Shown here in pieces: positions 51,639 to 61,800 of a DNA stretch of 64,000 nucleotides. The notes below the pieces were generated by a model. It was not told the DNA's origin. It did no database searches and saw only the letters and a program-made list of their open reading frames with translations. The stretch covers positions 2,666,001 through 2,730,000 of the forward strand of contig NZ_OZ244657.1 in assembly GCF_965218685.1 (NCBI RefSeq), written 5' to 3'. This stretch comes from Thalassobius sp965218685. Lineage in GTDB: Bacteria > Pseudomonadota > Alphaproteobacteria > Rhodobacterales > Rhodobacteraceae. Within the stretch, counting starts at the first letter, position 1. Each line of letters begins with the position of its first letter. A program made the position numbers and the translations under genes.

Positions 51639-51946
51639 TCGGCTCTCTCATGTGAACGCATCGACAGCATTGTAATTCGACCCTTTTGCTATCGTAACTT
51701 TGGATTGCTGATTACATCAGCACGCCGTGTCGCCTTTGTCGAAGCCCTCTGCTCGTACGTCAGAAGATCAACGGCATTGTACCAACGTTACTTGCAACAC
51801 CCAAAGCGAATGTTTCCATCTGTGGCCACATCTGGGCTCACAACAGACCTGCGCTGCGTTTGAAGCCATTGGCGATCACGCACCGGGACGAGCGCACTCT
51901 CGCCCGCCCTTTCAAGGCAATCCTGCGGATCTAAGGTGGAATTCGC
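51639..51946. other. Intergenic region between the TSUP and MATE genes
   Basis: About 310 bp, AT-richer than neighbouring genes, with no credible coding frame. It contains the TSUP promoter and the 3' end of the MATE gene; no terminator is obvious. Confidence 0.5.
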
Positions 51947-53350
51947 TCAGCGGCGATGATGCAGCATCGTGAAAGCCCGGCGATGGGCCAGGAATGTGGG
52001 CCGCGCGGGCGGCTGGACCGGACCCGTTTCAGCCTGATCCATCACCCGTTTGGCAAGCCACAGGGCTATCAACGCCATCAGTGCGCCACCAGCCATCTGG
52101 CCAATCAGAACGCCCTCTGCCCCCCAAAGTAAGGCGCCAATGGCCACGAAGGGAACCATCCCCAAAGTGTTTCGCCCCCAATTAATCCAGGTTGAATAGA
52201 AAGGGTGGCCAAGATTGTTATAGGATGCGTTGGCGATAAAGATGATCCCGTTAAACACCCAGGCAAGCGATAGCGGCCCGCAAAAAAGATAGATCAGGTC
52301 ACGAGAGGTGCCTTGAGCGCTGAACAGATCGGCAATCGGTGCGCGCAAAAGGAACAGCAGCGCAACCACCGGCACCACGTAGGCGACACACAGGCCGATG
52401 GCGCGGCGAAAGGCCTCGCGCACCCTTTTATGTTGCCCGGCGCCGAAATTCTGTCCGATGATCGGGCCGATGGCGCCTGACATGGCGAATATCAGGGCAA
52501 AGGCAATGGGGGTCAGGCGTCCGACAACCGCCATGCCCGCCACGGCCTCCTCGCCAAAAGCAGATGCCGCGCGGGTGACGTAGGCGCTGCCAATCGGGGT
52601 TGCGATATTCGCCAGCATGGCCGGAATCGCGAGGGCAGCAATCGTTCGGGTATCCTTAAGAACCGCGGTGACCGACCGCCCGGCAAGCCCGCCATAGCGG
52701 CTGGTGATGAACCAAAGTGCAGACCCCGCGATCGAGAGACGTGCCGCCACCGAGGCCCAGGCCGCGCCATCCAGCCCCAAGTCCAGAACAAAGATGAAAA
52801 TCGGATCAAGCACCGCGTTCACCACTCCGCCGATGATCGTGACCATCATCGATAGGTTTGCCGCCCCGTGGCTACGCAAGGCTGCCGAGGCGATCATGCC
52901 AAGCATCAGGATCGGCATGGTCGGGATCAGGATGCGCAGGTAGGAAATCGAAAGTGCCTGCGTCGGGCCCGTTGCGCCAACAAGCGCGGTCAGGCCGGGC
53001 AGGTTGAGATAGATGACCGCCGCAAACCCAAGGGCAAAGACAAACCCCAAAGCCATCACATGTGTCAGGACTTCGCGGGCGCGGTCCGGGTGGCCTTCTC
53101 CTAATGCGCGGGCGACCAGCGCGCCAGCGGCGATGGAAAAGCCGATGCTGACCGAAGTGGTCATGAAAAGGATGGACCCGGCAAAGCCGACAGCGGCCGC
53201 AAGTTCGGCTACGCCAAGCATGGAGATGAAGATCATGTCCACCATGTCGACCACGAACAGCGCCAAAAGGCCCACCGCTGACGTGAGCGACATCGAGACG
53301 ATATGGCCTGTGAGGCCGCCGGTCAGAAACCGGGCCTTCCCATCGCTCAC
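51947..53350 (-). CDS. MATE family multidrug/cation efflux transporter
   Basis: A 467-residue exporter with 12 predicted helices arranged as two MatE repeats, using a proton or sodium gradient to expel cationic compounds. VDMVDMIFISMLG in the first repeat, PIGSAYVTRAASAFGEEAVAGMAV and GPIIGQNFGAGQHKRVREAFRRA in the second are characteristic. Its start overlaps the end of the KefB-like gene by 4 bp, so they are co-translated. Confidence 0.92.
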   Translation of the reverse strand: MSDGKARFLTGGLTGHIVSMSLTSAVGLLALFVVDMVDMIFISMLGVAELAAAVGFAGSILFMTTSVSIGFSIAAGALVARALGEGHPDRAREVLTHVMALGFVFALGFAAVIYLNLPGLTALVGATGPTQALSISYLRILIPTMPILMLGMIASAALRSHGAANLSMMVTIIGGVVNAVLDPIFIFVLDLGLDGAAWASVAARLSIAGSALWFITSRYGGLAGRSVTAVLKDTRTIAALAIPAMLANIATPIGSAYVTRAASAFGEEAVAGMAVVGRLTPIAFALIFAMSGAIGPIIGQNFGAGQHKRVREAFRRAIGLCVAYVVPVVALLFLLRAPIADLFSAQGTSRDLIYLFCGPLSLAWVFNGIIFIANASYNNLGHPFYSTWINWGRNTLGMVPFVAIGALLWGAEGVLIGQMAGGALMALIALWLAKRVMDQAETGPVQPPARPTFLAHRRAFTMLHHRR

Positions 53351-55215
53351 GCCTGTTTCTCCGACAGGATGGCGATCATCCGATTGAAAAGATCCGCCTC
53401 CATTGTCTCGCGTTCTTGATTGAAGCGGGCCAGCAAGGCTTCGTTCTGGTGCATCGGGACCCCCGGATCGTGATGCTCGGCCGCAATCAACATGCTTGTG
53501 CGATCAAACTCTGCAAAGGCTTCGGCCACCTGTTCAGCCTGAGCCCGGCTGTAGCCAAGCGCTTCGACGGCAGACCGGCCCATGCGTAAAGAGCTGTCAT
53601 AGGTTTCGCGAATGATATCGCGGCATCCGGCGAACCACAGGTCAAAGACATGACTGCGGTCCACGGCACGCGCAATGATATGCACATCGGGATGGTACTG
53701 ATGAACATATTTGACCAGCTCGGTGATCTGTTCCTTTTCGTCAATCGCAATGACAAGCAGTTTCGCCTCGTTGATCCCGGCGGCATGCAGAAGGTCCGGG
53801 CGGGTGGCATCACCGTAATAGGCTTGCACTTTGAAAGCCTTGAGCATTTCCAACTGTTTAGAGCTGAAATCTATGACTGTTGGCTTCAGCCCAGCACCGC
53901 GCAGCATCCGCGCCACGATCCCTCCAACGCGGCCATGTCCGGCGATGATCACGTTGCTGGTTTCCTCGATCTGATCCATGTCGCGCTCTTCCCCGCTGTC
54001 GAACCGGGGGGCGATAAGCTTGTCATAGATGATGAAGAGCGCCGGGGTCAGCAACATGGACAGCGCGACCACAAGCAACAACTGATCCGCGATGGCAGTT
54101 GGCAGAACTGCGTTCGCCACGGTGAACGACAGCAACACAAAGCCAAACTCGCCCGCTTGCGCCAGGCCAAGAGCGAAAAGATAACGGTCCGCGCTGCCGA
54201 TCTTGAAAATGACCGCAAGGACGAACAGCACAGCCGCCTTAAGGATCATCAGCCCCAGCGAAAGCGCGACGATGGTGGCGAAGTTGTCGAAGAGCAGACC
54301 AAAATTGATGCCTGCCCCGACGGTCATGAAGAACAGCCCCAGAAGCAGGCCCTTGAACGGGTCAATGTCGCTTTCCAATTCGTGACGATATTCACTGTTC
54401 GCCAGCACCACTCCGGCAAGGAAGGTCCCAAGCGCCGGGGACAGCCCGACAAGTGACATCAGCAGGGCAATTCCGATCACGATCATCAAGGCCGCGGCAA
54501 CGAACAGCTCTCGTAGATTTGCGGCCGCGATAAAGCGGAAAATCGGTCCGGTCAGAAAGGACCCAATGCCAATAACAGCAGCAATGGCCGCAAGCGTGAC
54601 CAGCGCGACCCCCCACCCCGGCAAGCCCTCTACAAGGCTCAGCGATGCTCCGTGACCGCCGTCGCTGGCATGATCCGCATGGGCCATCGCATCCATCAAT
54701 TCGGGCATGGCCAGCAGAGGGATCAGGGCAAGCATCGGGATGACGGCGATGTCCTGGAACAATAGAACAGAGAAACTGGATTGGCCGCCGTCGCTTTTCA
54801 TCAGGCCTTTTTCACTCAGGGTCTGAAGAACAATCGCGGTGGACGACAGGGCCAGCACAAGGCCGATCGTCAGGGCCACAGTCCAGACCTGCCCAAACAA
54901 CATGGCCACCGCCATCACCGCAAGCGTGGTCAAAGCGACCTGTCCACCACCCAGCCCTAACAGGCGCGCCCGCATGGACCACAGCAACTTTGGCTCCAGC
55001 TCCAGCCCCACAAGAAACAGCATCATCACGACGCCAAACTCGGCGAAATGCTGAAGCGACACCACATCGACATGAAGCAAGGCCAGGATCGGACTGATGA
55101 CAATCCCGGCAATCAGGTAACCAAGCACAGACCCCAGCCCAAGCCGGGTCGCAATAGGCACCGAGCAAACGCCGGCCACTAGGAAGATAAAAGCCAAAAG
55201 CAGAAAATCAGTCAC
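53347..55215 (-). CDS. CPA2 monovalent cation:proton antiporter (KefB-like)
   Basis: A 622-residue antiporter with about 12-13 helices (1-390) including GYLIAGIVISP and FLAGVVLANSEYRHELE, and a cytosolic TrkA-N/RCK domain (about 410-530) with the dinucleotide fold VIIAGHGRVGGIVARML. The family exports K+ or Na+ in exchange for protons and can be gated by glutathione adducts. The C-terminal tail of about 90 residues is extra. First gene of the two-gene unit with the MATE exporter. Confidence 0.92.
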   Translation of the reverse strand: MTDFLLLAFIFLVAGVCSVPIATRLGLGSVLGYLIAGIVISPILALLHVDVVSLQHFAEFGVVMMLFLVGLELEPKLLWSMRARLLGLGGGQVALTTLAVMAVAMLFGQVWTVALTIGLVLALSSTAIVLQTLSEKGLMKSDGGQSSFSVLLFQDIAVIPMLALIPLLAMPELMDAMAHADHASDGGHGASLSLVEGLPGWGVALVTLAAIAAVIGIGSFLTGPIFRFIAAANLRELFVAAALMIVIGIALLMSLVGLSPALGTFLAGVVLANSEYRHELESDIDPFKGLLLGLFFMTVGAGINFGLLFDNFATIVALSLGLMILKAAVLFVLAVIFKIGSADRYLFALGLAQAGEFGFVLLSFTVANAVLPTAIADQLLLVVALSMLLTPALFIIYDKLIAPRFDSGEERDMDQIEETSNVIIAGHGRVGGIVARMLRGAGLKPTVIDFSSKQLEMLKAFKVQAYYGDATRPDLLHAAGINEAKLLVIAIDEKEQITELVKYVHQYHPDVHIIARAVDRSHVFDLWFAGCRDIIRETYDSSLRMGRSAVEALGYSRAQAEQVAEAFAEFDRTSMLIAAEHHDPGVPMHQNEALLARFNQERETMEADLFNRMIAILSEKQA

Positions 55216-55341
55216 CGAAAACCCTCACCTGTTCGCCCCGTGACCCTAGCATGGACCTGCATTGAAGTTACAAGCCCATTTTACGAATTTGGGCCAGAGC
55301 TGGCCGGGACAAGAGTGAGAAGTGCCCAGAGTTTGGCTTGA

Positions 55342-55854
55342 TCAGTACTGAGGCGCCAGCCTGTGGTCCCGCCATTCTTGCAGCGCAGGGTTGGGTTCAA
55401 TCGGCTCTGGCTCGGGTTCAAATGCCGCCGCGCGCTGAACAAGGCCACTGATCAGACGCTCTTGGAATTCTTGCCCCTTTGCTTGGTGCCGCGCGCCGAA
55501 ATAGAACGAGACGATAGCCCCCAATAGCCACCACAGGGGCTCGGGAACCAGCGCCAGCCCCTCCATCCGCGCAGAGAACCAGACCGGGTTGACCATCGCC
55601 GCGATGAAAAGCCCCAACGTGCCCAAAGCCAAACCCGGACGGGGCAGACGGTTCATCCCGTCGATCACCCGGTCGAACAACCCTTTGCGTGGCAAAGAAA
55701 ATTCCGCGCCGAACTGCTCAAGCGCCGCGCGCTGCATCCGGGCGGCCCTGTCCGCGCCTGCGTCCTTGTTTTCTGCAAAAACGCCTGCGGTCTCGCGGAT
55801 CACGTTGCGACCGTCCCCGAACATCACATCGAATGCCTGTGTCATCAGCCCCAT
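55342..55854 (-). CDS. Holin-like three-helix membrane protein (GTA lysis type)
   Basis: A 170-residue protein. The start at 55854 (MGLMTQAFDV) is chosen for its AAAGGA site. It has an amphipathic N-terminal region and two or three hydrophobic segments (ALGTLGLFIAAMVNP at about 80-95 and LWWLLGAIVSFYFGARHQ at about 110-130), the layout of the 3TM holin family. It overlaps the endolysin gene by 10 bp. Members of this pair act in release of gene transfer agents in Rhodobacter capsulatus, where a holin and an endolysin form a separate locus from the GTA structural genes. No other phage genes are in the window. Confidence 0.78.
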   Translation of the reverse strand: MGLMTQAFDVMFGDGRNVIRETAGVFAENKDAGADRAARMQRAALEQFGAEFSLPRKGLFDRVIDGMNRLPRPGLALGTLGLFIAAMVNPVWFSARMEGLALVPEPLWWLLGAIVSFYFGARHQAKGQEFQERLISGLVQRAAAFEPEPEPIEPNPALQEWRDHRLAPQY

Positions 55855-56456
55855 GCCGAAATCCTTTCCTGAAATTCCTCGGCGCTTAGGTGATAGCGGG
55901 GCGAGATAAACTCCTCGGCCCGCTTGATCCAACCGCCTTTGCCCCCTGCCCGCGTCCGTGCGTATTTGCGTGACGCCGCCCTGCGATCCGCCAAAGCAAA
56001 GTAATAGTTGCGTCGCGCAATCCCATAGGCATCCGCGATATGGTTCGGCGCTGCATTTGCGGCCCGATGCGCGGCGGCAAGCGTCTGCGGTCCCAGCACT
56101 CCGTCCACGGTCACCGGATGTTCCATCTGGTTCAGCAGACGCTGAAGGATCTTCACCGCATTCCCGCCCGCATTCACATACATATCGAAAACCGAGGCCC
56201 GCAGCGCCTCGGGCAGCTCTCCGATCCGGGGGCGGTCATAGTATTGCTTCAGGAAAATCTCGATCGCCTGATCGCGTGTCAGCCGCCGCACGTCGGCCGC
56301 ATCCACCACGCCGTTTCCGTCCAGATCCAGCCCTAACCGGCGCATCGTGTGTATCGTCACACCATATTTCGTCGCCCCACCCGGATCATCCGGGTCGTTC
56401 ACATAACCCCCTTCGCGAAGGATGATCTTTTCGGCAATGTCCCTGACTTTCTGCAT
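55845..56456 (-). CDS. GH108 family endolysin (N-acetylmuramidase, GTA lysis type)
   Basis: Peptidoglycan hydrolase of about 203 residues. The N-terminal glycoside hydrolase 108 domain has ILREGGYVNDPDDPGGATKYG with the catalytic glutamate in the E-G-G-Y motif, then a second peptidoglycan-binding part with VDGVLGPQTL. The start at ATG 56456 (MQKVRDIAEK) places the catalytic motif at the usual distance from the N-terminus; a GTG 8 codons upstream lies inside a hairpin. Together with the holin it would lyse the cell. The hairpin at 56462-56496 covers the region of the Shine-Dalgarno, which suggests control. Confidence 0.85.
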   Translation of the reverse strand: MQKVRDIAEKIILREGGYVNDPDDPGGATKYGVTIHTMRRLGLDLDGNGVVDAADVRRLTRDQAIEIFLKQYYDRPRIGELPEALRASVFDMYVNAGGNAVKILQRLLNQMEHPVTVDGVLGPQTLAAAHRAANAAPNHIADAYGIARRNYYFALADRRAASRKYARTRAGGKGGWIKRAEEFISPRYHLSAEEFQERISAWG

Positions 56457-56457
56457 G

Positions 56458-56496
56458 AAAAACCCCAGCCTGATCTGCACGATCGAAGGCTGGGGT
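56458..56496 (-). terminator. Hairpin with U-run abutting the endolysin start (ccmE terminator / RBS occlusion)
   Basis: A 10-bp stem (ACCCCAGCCT at 56462-56471, AGGCTGGGGT at 56487-56496) with an internal GATC/GATC extension and a loop of about five bases. On the minus strand the stem is followed by TTTT and then ATG of the endolysin gene. It has the form of an intrinsic terminator for ccmE, and its descending arm contains the GGGG likely to act as the endolysin Shine-Dalgarno. Confidence 0.75.
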
Positions 56497-56541
56497 CATT
56501 TTCGTTAAGACCGGGAAAACCGGGCGTTCGCAACTAAGGGC

Positions 56542-56976
56542 TTATTCTTGGTAAACACCCTGTTCCTTCAACGCGTCCACGACCTCTTTGGGCATGTACT
56601 CTTCGTCGTGTTTAGCAAGGATTTCTGATGCTTCGAAGACACCGTTAATGTAGTTACCTGTGCCGATCATGCCTTGATTTTCCGCAAACAGGTCCGGCAG
56701 CACACCCTTGAACGTCACCGGGATCGAGGCGCCGCCATCGGTGACACTGAACATGATCACCTCACCCTGACCTCGTTTCAGGCTGCCTTCTTCGACCAAT
56801 CCGCCGATGCGGAATGTTTCCGAAGATTTGGGCGGCTCTTCCATCACCTGCGATGGCGAGCGGAAGAAGTTGATGCCGCCCCGCAGCGCATAACCAATCA
56901 GGGCCGTTGACAGCACCAGTGCGATCGCCGCAACGGCGATGATCTGAATTCGGCGCTTTTTCTTCAATCCCTTCAT
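56542..56976 (-). CDS. ccmE: Cytochrome c maturation heme chaperone CcmE
   Basis: Periplasmic heme chaperone that carries covalently bound heme to the CcmF/CcmH lyase. The 144-residue protein has an N-terminal membrane anchor (about 12-32), an OB-fold domain with FRIGGLVEEGSLKRG and VTFKGVLPDLFAENQGMI, and the heme-binding His in LAKHDEEYMPKE. It is separated from ccmF by the holin/endolysin pair and the transporter segment. A hairpin terminator follows 45 bp after its stop. Confidence 0.96.
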   Translation of the reverse strand: MKGLKKKRRIQIIAVAAIALVLSTALIGYALRGGINFFRSPSQVMEEPPKSSETFRIGGLVEEGSLKRGQGEVIMFSVTDGGASIPVTFKGVLPDLFAENQGMIGTGNYINGVFEASEILAKHDEEYMPKEVVDALKEQGVYQE

Positions 56977-57079
56977 CGGGCCCTCCGCTCAAGTCCAAAG
57001 CTTTGCAAACAGGTAACATCCAAGCAGCAACATGCAAGGGCTTGGCCCTGCTACTTTTTGTCAATCAAAGCCGTGCGCC

Positions 57080-57892
57080 TCAGGCCGCCTGGAATTCGAT
57101 CTTGCGACGCAGGAACTGGGTCGCGCTGTTCGAAACCTTGGACGGGTTGCCGGTCGTCAGATACAGGCTTTCGCTACCCGGGCCGCGCATTTCAGGGTGG
57201 CGATCCAGATAATCGGCCAGCGACGAGGCAACAAGGTTCGCCTGGCTGAACACGGTCACATCGGCGCCCAATGCATCCTGGAACTGCTCTTGCATCAGGG
57301 GATAGTGCGTGCAGCCAAGGATAGCCGCATCAGGATGCGGCATCTTGCGTTTCAGCGCGTCTACATGGCTGCGCACCAATGCTTCGGCCAGGATCAGGTC
57401 CCCATCCTCGATCGCGTCCACGACACCGCCGCAGGCCTGGGCCTCGACATCCACGCCGATGGCGCGGAAGGCCAGCTCGCGTTGAAATGCCCGGCTGGCC
57501 ACGGTCGCGGGGGTCGCGAACAGAGCGACGTGTTTGACGGCGACTTCGCGCGGCGGGGAGTTGTCCCCCCATTTGCGCTCGGTCAGGGCCTCGATCAGCG
57601 GGACAAAGACGCCCAGAACGCGCTTGTCACGCGGGATCCAGCTTTCCTGCATCCGTCGCAGTGCCGCTGCCGAGGCCGTGTTGCACGCCAGAATGACCAG
57701 ATCGCAGCCGGCTTCCCACATGCGTTCGACGGACTTAGTGGTCAGATTATAGACATCATCGGCATCCCGCACGCCATAGGGGGCGTGGGCATTGTCGCCA
57801 AAATAGACAAAAGGCACATCAGGCAGGCGCTTTTGCACGGCGTCCAGCACCGTCAGCCCACCCAGACCGCTGTCAAAAATCCCTACTGCCAT
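57080..57892 (-). CDS. murI: Glutamate racemase
   Basis: Makes D-glutamate for peptidoglycan. The 270-residue protein has GIFDSGLGGLTVL, FGDNAHAPYG, LACNTASAAALR with the first catalytic cysteine, and ILGCTHYPLM with the second. The cysteine pair is intact. The lysophospholipid acyltransferase gene ends 28 bp upstream of its start on the same strand. Confidence 0.95.
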   Translation of the reverse strand: MAVGIFDSGLGGLTVLDAVQKRLPDVPFVYFGDNAHAPYGVRDADDVYNLTTKSVERMWEAGCDLVILACNTASAAALRRMQESWIPRDKRVLGVFVPLIEALTERKWGDNSPPREVAVKHVALFATPATVASRAFQRELAFRAIGVDVEAQACGGVVDAIEDGDLILAEALVRSHVDALKRKMPHPDAAILGCTHYPLMQEQFQDALGADVTVFSQANLVASSLADYLDRHPEMRGPGSESLYLTTGNPSKVSNSATQFLRRKIEFQAA

Positions 57893-57919
57893 AGCCTCGG
57901 CTTTCTTGTTTTTGCGCCG

Positions 57920-58795
57920 TTATCGGCGGTGTTTCTCTTCGAACTCGTAGCCATAATCATACGACCGCAGCCGAGTTGGGGAAAGCTCATACGTCGCTTT
58001 GCGCAGAAAATCCATCATTGCTTTGGTATCGCCCGCGCGTGCCTGCAACTCTGCCTGGGCAATCGGGGTGCCAATGGCCAACCTGACCGGAGCATCCACC
58101 CGCGCCGCAAACTCTTTGATCAGCAGCCCCATGCGCAGTGTCGCGTGCAAATGGCTGGCAATCTGGAACAGACGGCTGTTGTGGCCCTCAAAGAACACCG
58201 GCACGACCTGGGCACCGGATTTTGCTACCATCCGTGCAGTAAACGCCCGCCATCCCGGATCCATCGGATAGGAAAACGGCCGCGCGCCGGTTGAAACGGT
58301 GCCGCCAGGAAAAACCCCGATCGCCCCGCCCTGCCCCAGATAGCGCAGCGCCTCTTTGCGGGTTTCCAGGTTTTGCTGAACGGCCTCTCGGGTCTCATCA
58401 AAGCTGATGGGCAGGATGATCCGGTCCAAGTCCTCGGCTTTGCGGAACACCCGATGTGCCAGAATACGAAAGTCTCCGCGCCTTTGCTCCAGAAGATGCC
58501 CCATGATCAGCCCATCCAGAATACCGAACGGATGGTTGGCAATCACGATCAGCGGACCGTCCTGTGGCAGGTTGTTCAAAGATCCGTCGACCACGTCCAG
58601 CGACAGACCATAACGCTCGACCATCACCGACCAGAAATCACGGCCGCGCTGCACCTCTTGCTCGTAGCCTTCGGCACGTTTGATCATCCGCACGCGGCCT
58701 GTGGCGTTCTCCATCACGCGGATCAGCGCCCGGCCCCCACGGGTCGAGGCCGAATGCGCATAGCTGATATCCCGGGCAATCTGACGAGAGGTCAT
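57920..58795 (-). CDS. Lysophospholipid acyltransferase family protein (PlsC/OlsA-like)
   Basis: A 291-residue acyltransferase acting on membrane glycerolipids or ornithine lipids. The ANHPFGILDGLIMG segment is the modified HxxxxD acyl-transfer motif, and VFPGGTVS the second conserved motif; VVPVFFEGHNSRLFQ is typical of the OlsA-related and bacterial GNAT-linked branch. No transmembrane helix is obvious. Substrate not certain. It probably shares a transcript with murI. Confidence 0.85.
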   Translation of the reverse strand: MTSRQIARDISYAHSASTRGGRALIRVMENATGRVRMIKRAEGYEQEVQRGRDFWSVMVERYGLSLDVVDGSLNNLPQDGPLIVIANHPFGILDGLIMGHLLEQRRGDFRILAHRVFRKAEDLDRIILPISFDETREAVQQNLETRKEALRYLGQGGAIGVFPGGTVSTGARPFSYPMDPGWRAFTARMVAKSGAQVVPVFFEGHNSRLFQIASHLHATLRMGLLIKEFAARVDAPVRLAIGTPIAQAELQARAGDTKAMMDFLRKATYELSPTRLRSYDYGYEFEEKHRR

Positions 58796-58891
58796 GAGGC
58801 TTTGCTTTCACTATCAAATGCCTCTTAATGCTTGGTTATGACGCGCACCACAAGAGATACAGGGGCGCGCGAAACGCCCCCGCAATTGGCA

Positions 58892-61800
58892 TCATTCCGC
58901 CGCTTTCAGCGCGGCGTCCGGGTCACTGCGCAGCGTGGCCAGCAAGGCCTCGCGCTGTTTGGCGGCCTTGGCCTCGTTTGCCATCTTCACCGGGCCGAAA
59001 CCGCGAATGGTCAGGGGCAGCTTAGCCAGCGCAATCGCCGCATCCAGTTTTTCGGGTGTCACGATCTTACGGACCATCGCCATGTCGCGCTCGTATTGTT
59101 TGATCAGGGCACGCTCCATCTTGCGCTCTTCAGTGCGTCCGAACGGATCAAAAGGCGTGCCGCGCAACCGCTTCATCCGCGCCAGCAGCCGCAACCAACG
59201 CAGCATGCCCGGACCGAATTCGCGCTTTTCGGGACGCCCGTTGGGGCCCATTTTGGACAGGATCGGAGGCGCCATGTGGAATTTCATAGTGAAATCCCCA
59301 TCGAACTCGGCACGGGCCTTTTCTTCGGTGCTGAGCAGCAGCCGTGCGACCTCGTATTCATCCTTATATGCTAACAGCTTAGCATAAGACTTTGCCACGG
59401 CTTCTTGCAGATCGGTATCATCGAACTGCTCCACCAGTTTACGGTATTTGCGCGCCAGTCGCTTGCCTTGATACTGGGTCAGAAGCGCCTCGCGATGGGC
59501 GATTTTCTGTTCAAGGCTCAGCCCCTTTTGTACCACCTTGGGCGACAACAAGCCCGCGGCGTCAGACGGGTGCAACATCGCCCAGCGTCCGATCTCAAAG
59601 GCCCTTAGGTTCCGCTGAACCGCCGTGCCATTCAGCGTGATCGCCTGCTGGATCGCATCATAACTTAGCGGAACCAGCCCGTTCTGCCAGGCCGCGCCGA
59701 ACAGCATCATGTTCGAGAAGATCGAGTCCCCCAGCGTCACCTTCGCCAGCTCGGAGGCATCGAACAAAGCGACCTTTTCTTGCAGCCGCGCTTGCAACTG
59801 CAGCTCCAGCCGGTCAGTGGGCAGGCTAAACTCGGTATCCCGGGTGAAATCGCCTGTGATGATCTCGTGACTGTTGACAACGGCGCCGGTTCGGCCGGTT
59901 TTGGTCAGTCCAAGGGTTTTCGCCCCCGCGCTGACCACCAAGTCGCCACCAATCAGGGCATCCGCCTCACCCGTGGCTACGCGAACGGCGCTTATGTCTT
60001 CCGGAGCATTGGCCAGACGGCAATGGATATGCACGGCGCCACCTTTTTGGGCCAGGCCGGCCATTTCCATCACGCCGGCGCCCATGCCGTCGATCTGGGC
60101 GGCTTGCGCCATAACCGCACCGATAGTGACCACCCCGGTGCCCCCGACACCGGTGATCACGACATTATAAGTTCCGTCAATGCCGGGCAAAGCAGGCGCG
60201 GGCATATCTGGCAGGTCCAGTTGCGCGGTTTCGGACTTTTTCACCTGCGCGCCTTCCAGCGTCACGAAGGACGGGCAGAACCCGTTCAGGCAGCTGAAGT
60301 CCTTGTTGCACGAGGATTGGTCGATGGCGCGTTTGCGACCCAGCTCGGTTTCCACCGGCACGATCGAGACACAGTTGGACTGCACTCCGCAATCGCCGCA
60401 GCCCTCGCAGACGTCAGTGTTGATGAAAACGCGGCGATCAGGATCCGGGAAAAGGCCACGCTTGCGACGGCGGCGTTTTTCTGCGGCGCAGGTTTGGATG
60501 TAAACAATGACCGACACACCACTGAGTTTGCTGAATTTTTCCTGAACTGGCATCAGTTCGGCGCGCTCGTGCGTTTCGACGCCAGCCGGGATTGCGGACA
60601 TGTCCACATCCTCTTTTTCGTCATAGACCACGGCGATGTTCTGCACGCCCATGGCCTTGACCTCGTCGATGATACGATAGGCAGTAAGTCCCCCTTCATT
60701 CGGCTGGCCGCCAGTCATGGCAACCGCGTCATTGTAGAGAATCTTGTAGGTCATCGTGGTGCCCGCAGCCAAGGCTGCGCGGATCGCCAGAATGCCCGAG
60801 TGGTTGTATGTCCCGTCGCCCAAATTCTGGAACACATGCGGAGTGTTTGAAAACGGCGCCTCGCCGATCCAGTTCGCCCCTTCAGCGCCCATATGGGTAA
60901 AGCCGCTGGTCTGGCGGTCCATCCATTGCACCATGTAATGGCAACCAATCCCGGCATAGGCACGGCTGCCCTCGGGCACCTTGGTCGAGCTGTTATGCGG
61001 ACAGCCCGAGCAGAAATAGGGCAGACGAGTTGCGATCTCCTCGGCGTTGTCGTTGCGGCGCGCATCGGACAACGCGGTCATCCCGGCCTTGATGCCTTCG
61101 GTGCCGCGCCCCTCTTCGGTCAGAATGGCGCCCAGCTTTTCGGCAATGAAAATCGGATCCAAGGCACCACGGGTCGGGAACAGCTCTTCGCGGTTCAACT
61201 CCCCGGCATGGCCTTTGAACCGGCCGTAGACCCGTCGGCCCCGCCGGTTGTCGAACAGTGCTTCCTTGATCTGGATCTCGATCAGCTTGCGCTTTTCTTC
61301 GACGATCACGACCAAATCCAGCCCCTCGGCCCATTCTTGGAAGTTGCGCATATCCAGCGGGAAGGTCTGCCCGACCTTGTAAGTGGTAATGCCCAGACGT
61401 TCGGCCTCGGCTTCGTTAATGTTCAAAAGCGACAGAGCGTGCGTCAGGTCCAACCAGTTCTTACCCGCCGCTACAAAACCAATTTTGGCACCGGGACGCC
61501 CCCAAACCCGCTTGTCGATCTTGTTGACATGGCTGAACTCCTCGGCGGCAAAGCGCTTGTGGTTGATCATCCGCGTTTCCTGGTCATGCGGCGTGTCGCC
61601 CAGGCGAATGTTCAGCCCACCCGGGGGCATGTCGAATTCGGGGATGATCAGGTTCATGCGGTCAGGACGGCCATCCACGACAGCAGTGGCTTCGACCGTG
61701 TCCTTCATGGTTTTCAGACCCACCCACAGGCCGGAAAAGCGGCTAAGCGCATAGCCATAGATACCATAGTCCAGAATCTCTTGGACGCCTGCGGGGCTGA

